DNA from: VXOI01 sp965197575
Lineage (GTDB): Bacteria; Chloroflexota; Dehalococcoidia; Lucifugimonadales; UBA3495
DNA: 64,000 nucleotides
Direction: 5' to 3'
Assembly: GCA_965197575.1 (NCBI GenBank)
Contig: OZ240214.1
Span: 248,001-312,000, forward strand
Shown: piece by piece, positions 57,157-64,000 of the stretch
Layout of the letters: each line of letters begins with the position of its first letter
Position numbering within the stretch: the stretch's first letter is position 1
Notes under the pieces: model-generated
Told to the model about the DNA's origin: nothing
The model's database searches: none
What the model saw: the letters and a program-made list of their open reading frames with translations, nothing else
Program-made: the position numbers and the translations under genes

Positions 57157-58261
57157 CTAAACTAAAGCCAAGGTGGGATGGGCATTTGCTGGGTGTTGGG
57201 AATCGGACTGGGTGGAGCACAGTAGTGCTTTGGCCCTTGACTGCAGGACTGTCCGGCAACGGCGTTTCACCTCGTCCTTCCGGCTGACCAGCCCAGCGAG
57301 GAAGCTGCCGACTCTCTCCTGCACCGCCTCTTTGCTTCCAAGGCACAGGTTGCCCGTCGCCTCCTCTCTCGCCCAGCCCCAGATGGCCTCACCGGCGTTG
57401 AAGTCCGGGCTGTACCCCGGCAGGTTCACCAGCCTCAGGTTCAGTCCGGGAACTCTCAGGAGTTCCCTCACCGCCTCGCCACGATGCGCCGGCGCGTTGT
57501 CCCAGATCACGTTCAGCCGGCCGCCGTGCCTCTCCCGCAACTGCTCCAGGAAGTCAGCAGAGGTTTCGCTGTTGCTGTTGCCCTCCAGTTCCATCCACTC
57601 CACCTCTCCCGTCTCCAAGCACACCGCCGAATAGTAGCTGGCCTTCTCCCCGTACCGCGGGCTGCTGGAGTCCACCAATGCTGGCTCTCCTTTCAGCACC
57701 CACTTGCCCCGCAGTTCGGCGTCCGTCCGGAAGTGGGCCTCATCAGCAAAGAATATCCTGGCCCCGCTCCGCTGGGCCTCCTCCCTCAGGGCAGCGTACT
57801 CCGCCACGAAGGCCTCCCGCCTCTCCGCATCAGCCTTGAGCAGGCGTTTCTTGGGCCGCTTGAAGGCAAATCCCAGACGGTGCAGATAGTTGAGACAGCT
57901 GCTGCGGCCCAGAGTGACGCCGAATCTTTCCAGGACAAACTGGGCCACCGCTTTCCAGTTCCAGTTGGCCAGGCCGATGCCCGATGCGCCAGGAGATTCC
58001 TGCACCGCCGCCTTCAACTCCGCCTGCTGTGCCGCCTCGAGGGCGGGGGGGACCCCCCGACTGCTCGAAAATCAGGGCCGCCGGGCCGCCCTCTCCCAAG
58101 GCGGCCAGCCAACGCCCTATGGTGTGAGGGTCCCGTTCCAGCGCCTCCGCCACCGCCGAGGCAGTCCAGCCTTGGGCCAAGAGCCAGATAGCGTGCCATC
58201 TCACACGCTCCCTGGGCGTCGGCGCCAGAATCAGTCTGCTGTGCACCTCCCTGGTGTCCAC
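57157..58261 (-). pseudogene. IS630-family transposase in two frames
   Basis: The N-terminal helix-turn-helix part starts at ATG 58261 (RERVRWHAIWLLAQGWTASA, EALERDPHTIGRWLAALGEG). At 58050-58065 the minus strand has G6-T-C7; the frame changes there, and the C-terminal DDE part continues as VQESPGASGIGLANWNWKAV. DDE residues are visible: IFFADEAHFRTDAELRGKW (Asp), VIWDNAPAHRGEAV (Asp) and NLPGYSPDFNAGEAIWGWA (Glu). The break could be programmed frameshifting (known in some IS630-group elements) or a homopolymer error. The last residues (LALV) are encoded in the terminal inverted repeat and the stop codon uses the TA duplication. Confidence 0.8.
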
Positions 58262-58290
58262 AAGATGGCCTAAAACTGCCCCAGCGCAAA
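57160..58290 (-). mobile_element. IS630-family element, left end at 57160, right end uncertain
   Basis: The end AACTAAAGCCAAGGTGGG at 57160 is preceded by TA (57158-57159), as expected. It is identical over at least 16 bases to the left end of the MITE at 7042. I could not find a matching inverted end near 58262-58300, so the right limit is approximate and the end may be degenerate or deleted. Confidence 0.65.
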
Positions 58291-58551
58291 CGGGCTGTTC
58301 GTGTTCCGCCCGGTCCAGACAGGGTGCGGGTGGTTGAGAGGGTTGGCGATTCCCAGAAACTCAGGCTCCAGGGCGCCGCTGGAGCTGTTCCGGACGAAAT
58401 CAGGCTGGAGGGATCAACCTTTGCAAATCTGCAGACTTTCGCGACGATCGACGTGAAACCGTTCTACGAAAATGCAATTTAAGGTCCCTGTTTCTCCCCG
58501 GCCGACCCGGAGGCCACCCCCGTCCAGACCTTAACCGCTGTTCTGGTTCCG

Positions 58552-58824
58552 CTACTTTTTCGGCCGCACGAACACAGGTGCCAAATGGTGTCTTGTGTCC
58601 GGCGGCACGAACGGTCCCTTCCTGCGTCGGCCCACCTTGCCCCACCGCCCGAACTGGGCGTCTAAGCCGGTCTCGGCGTCATCCGCCGGGTGGTCCGCCC
58701 GGTGCTCAACGCGTTCTTGGTGTTCGTCCTCGTAGTCCTCGTCGAACTCCTCCTCTGAGCCGGGGTTGTAATCGACGACGTCATCGTCGTAGTAATGGTC
58801 GCCAAAACCAAGCCGCTCCAACAT
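58552..58824 (-). CDS. small acidic hypothetical protein
   Basis: A 90-residue protein, not recognised. The N-terminal third is very acidic (HYYDDDVVDYN, SEEEFDEDYEDEHQE), the C-terminal third is basic with GRWGKVGRRRKGPF and PVFVRPKK. ATG 58824 is set by an excellent AAAGGAGGTG 7 bases upstream. It is divergent from the replication-relaxation gene, sharing the intervening control region. Confidence 0.6.
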   Translation of the reverse strand: MLERLGFGDHYYDDDVVDYNPGSEEEFDEDYEDEHQERVEHRADHPADDAETGLDAQFGRWGKVGRRRKGPFVPPDTRHHLAPVFVRPKK

Positions 58825-58937
58825 GTGGGGCACCTCCTTTCTCCTATTTTTCAACATGCTGCCGCTCGGCGCTTTTTAGGTCTCAGCGCAAACGTGGTAT
58901 GGATCCACGGATATGCTGGATTGAAAGGGGGTGCCAC

Positions 58938-60635
58938 ATGACGATGCGACAAGGAAAGGTTCTACCCATGCGGGCGCAGGTGCTGGGGGAGCGGCTGCGG
59001 AGGATGCTGCTGCCCAGCGCCAGCCAGCTGCGGGCCGGCACTGAGTTGTCTGATGACCAGGCCAAGAGGGGATTGCGGGACCTGACAGAGGCGCAATTGG
59101 TGGCCAGCGCCGAGATGGGATGTCTCCAGCCCGCCGTCCCTAGGACGTGGTTCACGCAGTCGGGCCTGGCGTATTTCAGGCCCTCCGCAGAGGAGAGGAG
59201 CTGGCACGGGCCCCACGGCCTGGGCAACTTGATCATCTACGACTTGCCGCGGATCGAGGCCGTCAACGCCCTCGCGCCCTTTTATGAGACGCCAGACTGG
59301 CGGTTATTTCAGGTCCATTTTTACGAACGGGAGCCCCTGTTTGCGGCGGCGGAGTTCCGCTTTTACGATGACCAGCCGTTGTTCATGGCATCTCCGTACC
59401 GGGGCCCTGGGGAGCACCGAGGCCCTGACGAGTATGCACCCGCGTACGTCGCGTTCTGCTGGGCATCCGTGATGGACACCCAGCGGGAACTGGTGGAACG
59501 GCTGAGGGCGGCGCCGGAAGCCATGCAGAAGCAGGCGACACGCCAGGACAGGACATTCTTGCCCGCTGCCCTGGCCATCGTTGGGCACGAAGAGTGGCCC
59601 GTGGCCCGGGCACTGAGCATGGCCCGCGAGGTCCTCTCTAGGTGGGTGGACCCCAGCCACATCAGGGGCTGTTACTACGGCGGCGACGGCTGGCGTATGT
59701 CAGATGCATCTTCGGTCCTGACCGGCAGGCCGCCGGACAGCGTTCCCCCGCTCCTCCCACCACTGCATACCCTGCGAATGGCGACGAGCGTCAGGAAGCT
59801 GGGGAAGCAGAAGTTCGATAACGTCGTAAAGCGCCATCCCTGGGGCGGACGTACGGGCCGGAGCCTCTTCGAGCTGTTGACGAAGGTAGGAGAGTTCCCT
59901 GTGGGAGGCATGAGCCACTACCAGGCGTTTGTCGGTGAGTCTCGCGAGGGGACCGAAACCAAGGAGCGGATGGCACGGCTGATCAGTATGGGACTGGCGG
60001 AGGTGGTCAAGGTCCACGCTCGCGTCAAGGTCGACCGATTGCCCCAGGGCGTGCCGGCGACGATCTCGGAGCGGGGACAGGGCGCGCACCGGTATGCCCT
60101 GACCAAGGCCGGAAGAGTGGCTTACTGCCGCGCCCATGGAGGCAGTCCGTCCGTTCTGGCCAGCCGGACGAAGATGGGCCTGCTACGGGTCGAGAAGGGC
60201 AGGTGGTCATACCGGCATGAGGATTGTCTGTACGAGACGCTGGCCCAGTTATGCGAGATGGGGTGCAGCATCGCCCCAGGGTGGCAGGCCAGAGTTACCC
60301 TCGCGGACGGACGGCGGATCCACCCGGACGGAATAGTCCTGGTTGAGACTCCCTGGGGCCGGTTGTGGTGTTTCCTGGAAGTCGAGCTGTCGGACCGGAG
60401 CTACAGCGCGGTCCAGCCTAGGGTGGAGCGGTACGCCTCTGAACATCGGAGGGACGCTCATCCAGTGCTCATCGTGTGCCACGATGACCGGGCCGAATAT
60501 ACCTTCCACCTAGCAGGACTCGAGTGTAACCCGCTGCCCCGCATGTTGACCACAACCCTGCGCCGGCTGAGGGACGGCGGCGTGGCCGGTGCCGTCTGGT
60601 CGTTCTACGGCCGACCGTGCACACTGGCGGTCTGA
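58938..60635 (+). CDS. replication-relaxation family protein
   Basis: A 565-residue protein resembling the replication-relaxation (Replic_Relax) family, found on conjugative plasmids and integrative elements. Two winged-helix-like parts are suggested (residues about 1-75 and 300-420: SHYQAFVGESREGTETKERMARL and HRYALTKAGRVAYC). The core, RRIHPDGIVLVETPWG then WCFLEVELSDRSYSAVQPRV and RYASEHR, carries PDG and E-x-E residues of the family's nuclease-like domain. ATG 58938 has AAGGGGG 8 bases upstream. Its presence suggests this accessory region once belonged to a mobile element. Role in relaxation/nicking is by family name only. Confidence 0.7.
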   Translation: MTMRQGKVLPMRAQVLGERLRRMLLPSASQLRAGTELSDDQAKRGLRDLTEAQLVASAEMGCLQPAVPRTWFTQSGLAYFRPSAEERSWHGPHGLGNLIIYDLPRIEAVNALAPFYETPDWRLFQVHFYEREPLFAAAEFRFYDDQPLFMASPYRGPGEHRGPDEYAPAYVAFCWASVMDTQRELVERLRAAPEAMQKQATRQDRTFLPAALAIVGHEEWPVARALSMAREVLSRWVDPSHIRGCYYGGDGWRMSDASSVLTGRPPDSVPPLLPPLHTLRMATSVRKLGKQKFDNVVKRHPWGGRTGRSLFELLTKVGEFPVGGMSHYQAFVGESREGTETKERMARLISMGLAEVVKVHARVKVDRLPQGVPATISERGQGAHRYALTKAGRVAYCRAHGGSPSVLASRTKMGLLRVEKGRWSYRHEDCLYETLAQLCEMGCSIAPGWQARVTLADGRRIHPDGIVLVETPWGRLWCFLEVELSDRSYSAVQPRVERYASEHRRDAHPVLIVCHDDRAEYTFHLAGLECNPLPRMLTTTLRRLRDGGVAGAVWSFYGRPCTLAV

Positions 60636-60792
60636 GCAGGGACCAGGTCGGCTCAAATCTACTTTTCCCTACCTGGCGCCGGGGAGAACCACGGGGCAGC
60701 ACCAGTAACGGGACACCTCAGTTAGGTGTACCCTGGCTGAAAACACAGGTTGCCGGGGAGAGGTACGGGGCAGTGGCCAAAATCAGGCTTCA

Positions 60793-60813
60793 CCGCCGTC
60801 CGGCGGCCTTTTT
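60793..60813 (+). terminator. intrinsic terminator
   Basis: CCGCC-GTCC-GGCGG followed by CCTTTTT. It lies 157 bases after the replication-relaxation gene. A further inverted pair, GGGACACC near 60709 and GGTGTCCC near 60824, flanks this gap and may mark an IS21 end; nothing else is seen in 60636-60862. Confidence 0.6.
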
Positions 60814-60862
60814 CAGGGCTCAGGGTGTCCCGCGTCAAGCACCTCTGCCGACCTGAAGTCTA

Positions 60863-61645
60863 CTATTCTTGCCGGTTCACCTCCTGTTCCTGACCCCGCT
60901 GCCGGGTAGCGTCGGTGCGGTAGCTGGGGACGTCGAATTCCAGGATGACGGAGTGATGCACCACCCTGTCGATGGCCGCGGCGGTGGCCTTGGGGTTGGC
61001 GAAGATGCGCTCCCACTCGGAAAAGACCAGGTTTGAGGTTATACCCAGGGATCTGCGTTCGTAGCGTTCGGCGATGAGGGTGAAGAGCACCTCGGACTCC
61101 TCGGCGCCCTGGGGCAGGTAGCCCAGGTCGTCCAGCAGCAGGAAGTCGAAGTTGTCCAGCTTGCGCAGACGCCGGGGCAGGTCCAGGTCCCGCTTCGCGG
61201 CCAGCAGCTCCTGCACCAAGCGGTAGGCCGGTTTGAAGAGGACGGAGTGTCCTGCCTCCACCAGGCGGTGGCCCGCGGCGCACAGGGCATGGGTCTTGCC
61301 GGTGCCAGGAAGCCCGAAGGCCAGCACGTTGACGCCGAGTTCCACGAAGTTCCCATGGGCCAGCAGGTCCAGTTGCTGCCTGAGCAGCAGGGGTATCCGC
61401 TGTTGTTCGAAGTTCTCCCAGGTCTTGCCCGAGGGGAGCTTGGACTCCTTGCGCAGGCGGCTGATGCGCCGGTGCCGGCGGTTCTCGGCCTCTTCCTCCA
61501 GCACCTCCAGGAAGGTGGCCAGGGCGTCGCCGTGGCCGGCGGCGGTGAAACAGGACACCGACCTCGCCCCCATGGTGGGCAGCTTGAATTGGTGGCATAG
61601 CTCCCCGATACGCTCCTGGATGACGGCGGTGTCGGTCATCGGCAC
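60863..61645 (-). CDS. istB: IstB helper ATPase of an IS21-family element
   Basis: A 260-residue AAA+ ATPase. Walker A AFGLPGTGKTHALCAAG (about 109-125), Walker B FLLLDDLGYLPQG (about 169-181), and the IstB blocks SGKTWENFEQQRIPL and AERYERRSLGITSNLVFSEW. IstB assists IstA in target selection. The gene is intact, starting at GTG 61645 or ATG 61639; its partner istA survives only as a C-terminal tail immediately upstream (61646-61775). Same orientation as the second IS21 remnant at 63422. Confidence 0.9.
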   Translation of the reverse strand: MPMTDTAVIQERIGELCHQFKLPTMGARSVSCFTAAGHGDALATFLEVLEEEAENRRHRRISRLRKESKLPSGKTWENFEQQRIPLLLRQQLDLLAHGNFVELGVNVLAFGLPGTGKTHALCAAGHRLVEAGHSVLFKPAYRLVQELLAAKRDLDLPRRLRKLDNFDFLLLDDLGYLPQGAEESEVLFTLIAERYERRSLGITSNLVFSEWERIFANPKATAAAIDRVVHHSVILEFDVPSYRTDATRQRGQEQEVNRQE

Positions 61646-61775
61646 ACCCGACGCAGCCAGGTCTGCCGCGATCAGGCTGTCGTAGATTTTCAGGTCCGGC
61701 TGGCCGGCCCAGGGTGAGCGCCGGGGCCTCGGGCGGTTTGGGCTCCGCCAGGTCCCGCACCTCCGCGTAGGTGCA
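61646..61775 (-). pseudogene. IstA C-terminal remnant upstream of istB
   Basis: Reverse translation gives fragments such as VRDLAEPKPPEAPALTLGRP and, in an adjacent frame, QPDLKIYDSLIAADLAASG, resembling the C-terminal tail of IstA that normally precedes istB. It is truncated at 61776 by the inserted rve-type IS. Confidence 0.6.
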
Positions 61776-63421
61776 TTGCCTCACCCAAAACGTTACTCTA
61801 CGAAAGTGGTGCCTCAACTAAAATGTTACCGAAAACTCTGGAGGCAGCCACGTGGGCGGAGGCATCAGCAAGATGGCGAGGCAGGAACTTGTGGCGACGA
61901 TCCGGGATCGGTACCAACGGGCATCCAAGAAGGACAAAGGGAGGATTCTGGACGAATTCACTGCGATAACCGGTCACCACCGCAAGCACGGCATCAGGCT
62001 GCTGGGCGGTACTGCTGACAATAAGAGCAAGCAGGTCGTGGGAAGGCGCATCTACGACGAGGCCGTCCGCGAAGCGGTGATCGTAGTCTGGGAGGCTTCC
62101 GACCGTATCTGCGGGAAGCGGCTGAGGGCGACGCTGCCCAGCCTCGTGGATTCCATGGAGAGGCATGGGCATATGAGTATCGATCCTGCCGTCAGGGAAC
62201 GCCTCCTCTCAGCCAGCGCAGCAACGCTGGACCGGCTGGTCAAACCCATCAGGTCCACCGCGGGGAGTCGACGCAGACGGCGGCGACGGCCGAACATGGG
62301 TCGCCAGATTCCGGTGCGCACTTACAACGACTGGAACCGGCCTCCGCCTGGTTTCCTGGAAATAGACTGGTGGCTCACTGTGGAGGAACCCCGTCCGGGT
62401 CTTTCATCCACAGCTTGGTGGCCACCGACATCTGCACGGGATGGACAGAGGCCGTTCCCCTGCTGGCCAGGGAGCAGTCCCTGGTGGTGGAGGGTTTGGA
62501 GGCAATTGCCCGGCAGCTGCCTTTCCCGATCCTCGGGATCGACTCGGACAACGACGGCGCCTTTATAAACGAGACACTGTTGCAGTACTGCGCCCAACGG
62601 GGAATCGAGTTCACCCGTTCCAGGCCCTACCGCAAGAACGACCAGGCATGGATTGAGCAGAAGAGCGGTTCCGTTGTCCGGCGGTTCGCCGGTCATGACC
62701 GCTACTCGGGCCAGATTGCCGGACAGGCGATGGTCCACCTGTACAAGGCGGTGAGGCTGCATGTTAACTATTTCCAGCCGTCGTTCAAGCTGCTGGAGAA
62801 ATTGCGTGATGGCGCCAGGGTCATCAAGCGCTACAGCCCGCCGGCCACGCCCTGCGACCGGGTCATGCGGGACGACACTATCTCCGCTTGGACGAAAGAG
62901 GAGCTCAGTGAATACCGTGCCGGTCTAGACCCGGTGGCGCTGCTGCGTTCCATCCGCGAGGCACAGTCTGCTTTGGCAGCTATGTCCTCACCGCAGCCCC
63001 TGGAAACTCCTCACGGTGAAAGTATTGACCGATTTTTGGCCCGGCTTCCCGGTCTGTGGCAGGAGGGCGAAGCACGGCCCACTCACAAGGCGCGAGTTCG
63101 CCCGCCCCGGCACTGGCGGACCAGAAAGGATCCGTTCGAAGGCGTTTGGTGCGACGTGCTGATGCGGCTCGAGAGGGATCCGGACACGACCGCCAAGGAC
63201 TTGATGGCGAGACTGAGTGCATCTCATCCGGAGCGGTTCAGCGAGGCCCAGCTGCGGACCCTGCAGCGCCGGGTGAAAGACTGGCGTGGCGTAATGGCCA
63301 AGAGGCTGGTCTACGCCGCTTTCGATGAGTACTCAGTAAAACAGCGATACGGAGGCGAATCAGCTTTGATCGGAACAGGAATTAGCGGCTAGAATTTCGG
63401 TAACATTACTTGGTGAGGCAA
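61776..63421 (+). mobile_element. rve-type insertion sequence (ISNCY/IS481-like) with doubled left repeat
   Basis: The right end read inward is TTGCCTCACCAAGTAATG then TTACCGAAAT (63421 inward). The left end has TTGCCTCACC at 61776 and, 35 bases on, TGCCTCAACTAAAATG then TTACCGAAAA, so the terminal repeat is present twice in direct orientation on the left. One broken transposase gene lies inside. Flanks are different IS21 fragments with no target duplication, so a deletion or rearrangement accompanied the insertion. Confidence 0.75.
61873..63392 (+). pseudogene. rve-domain transposase with a -1 frameshift
   Basis: The N-terminal part from ATG 61873 (RQELVATIRDRYQRASKKDK, GRILDEFTAITGHHRKHG) runs to the integrase core. 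At about 62369 one G is missing: GFLEIDW is followed in frame by nonsense, while the next frame gives the expected VAHCGGTPSGSFIHSLVATD. The rest is intact: LGIDSDNDGAFINETLLQYC (second Asp), RSRPYRKNDQAWIEQKSGS (Glu) and a C-terminal part ending GESALIGTGISG. One lesion, so recent decay or sequence error. The D-D-E residues are all present. Confidence 0.85.
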
Positions 63422-63624
63422 CAGGATCAGAAGTGGGCCATCTTGGTCCTGGTGGACAGATAGCACTCACGGCGGGCCTCTACCTCGGCGCCCAGCAGTT
63501 GATCCAGCACCTCGGGATAAGTCAGCTGCTTGCTGGCTGCTGATTCCGGGTTGTTGTCCAAAACCTCCACGACCTGCTTGAGGTCAAGACTTTCGAAGGT
63601 GCCGGCGAGTCTGCTCCAGAGCAA
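63422..63624 (-). pseudogene. second istB, N-terminal fragment
   Basis: Fragments FESLDLKQVVEVLDNNPESA, SKQLTYPEVLDQLLGAEVEA and RRECYLSTRTKMAHF match the N-terminus of IstB-type helpers. It is cut at 63422 by the right end of the rve-type IS. It does not match the intact istB at 60863 in sequence, so it belongs to a different IS21 element. Confidence 0.75.
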
Positions 63625-63637
63625 TTATCGAGCCCTC

Positions 63638-64000
63638 TCACGGCGGCCAACTCGTACACCTCCAGGGGTCGCCGCTCCACCTCTCCCGCATTGCCACCGC
63701 CTCCCCGCGGGGCCGGTTGTCTCCCATTGGCAGGCCCGACCACTGGCCGGGCAGGATGAATCGTTGGCCCGGCTCCTGCGCCCTGGGATGCACCGCGATG
63801 CGCTCATCGCCAGCCCAGATCTCCACCGTTCCCTGACGCTGGCCCACCTGCACGATTCGTCCAGCCCATCTCCAGTGGACTCCGTAGCGGGATCCCTCCC
63901 AGCTGACGAAGCCGTCCCGGGCCACCCTGCGGTCCTCACGAAGGTAGGGCGCCAGGGCGTTACGGCCCGGCAACTTCCCCAGGCGCGGCCGCTCCTCAAT
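63638..64000 (-). pseudogene. IstA transposase C-terminal part of the second IS21 (runs off the window)
   Basis: Reverse translation gives LPGRNALAPYLREDRRVARD, FVSWEGSRYGVHWRWAGRIV, VGQRQGTVEIWAGDERIAVH and PLMGDN-type segments, the C-terminal domain of IstA. It continues beyond 64000, so the upstream part is not visible. It lies directly before the istB fragment, the normal istA-istB order on the minus strand. Whether this istA is intact cannot be told; its helper is truncated. Confidence 0.8.

Noticed and set aside
58262..58551. Gene between IS630 and the acidic small protein
   Set aside because: No ORF with start signals or recognisable sequence; left as non-coding.

Overview
The window is high-GC bacterial DNA that most resembles an uncultured Chloroflexota genome of the Dehalococcoidia / SAR202 type. 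This is an inference from gene content: F420/flavin luciferase-like oxidoreductases, CaiB-type CoA transferase, SDRs, MmgE/PrpD, MaoC/FAS1-like dehydratase, DUF1501/DUF1800 proteins and many small toxin-antitoxin pairs, with rpoB and dnaA as the only strong core markers besides thiI, lipB and tRNA-Phe. No taxonomic search could be run.

Layout. Positions 1-9200 carry the start of rpoB (minus strand), an MFS transporter, a dihydropyrimidinase-type hydrolase, an AhpD/CMD-like gene interrupted in frame by one TGA exactly at the second Cys of its CxxC motif and followed by a bSECIS-like hairpin (probable selenoprotein), a DUF433/DUF5615 pair, two PLP/ThDP enzymes and a 146-bp MITE. Positions 9200-20500 hold an RHH/Doc pair, a promoter-led minus-strand set DUF1800 - two small proteins - DUF1501 - NHL propeller, a large lipoprotein with a HETAH zinc-protease motif, MmgE/PrpD and a Phd/VapC pair. 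Positions 20500-29600 hold catabolic genes and a complete 2-oxoacid dehydrogenase operon (E1alpha, E1beta, E2, lipB). Positions 29600-35000 hold dnaA, two duplicated tiny coiled-coil membrane proteins, thiI translationally coupled to a squalene/phytoene synthase, and an HD protein. Positions 35000-49400 are catabolic oxidoreductases and hydrolases mixed with HEPN/MNT and HicAB modules.

From 49500 to 64000 the window becomes an insertion-sequence graveyard: IS1380, a truncated IS21 istA, a decayed IS66, tRNA-Phe with its own promoter, an excisionase-like gene, an IS701-type MITE abutting a decayed IS701, a frameshifted IS630, a replication-relaxation family protein with a divergent acidic small protein, istB, an rve-type IS with a frameshift, and a second broken IS21. 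The IS630 near 57160 has the same terminal sequence as the MITE at 7042, linking the two halves of the window.

How the genes work together: the E1/E2/LipB operon forms a lipoylated 2-oxoacid dehydrogenase (E3 is not in the window). The CaiB-SDR-nuclease-LLM run, the AKR/CMD run and the cupin/alcohol dehydrogenase/LLM run look like small oxidative catabolic operons. At least seven toxin-antitoxin-like modules are spread between them. Several non-IS genes (VapC, one SDR) carry single-base frameshifts that may be real decay or assembly errors.
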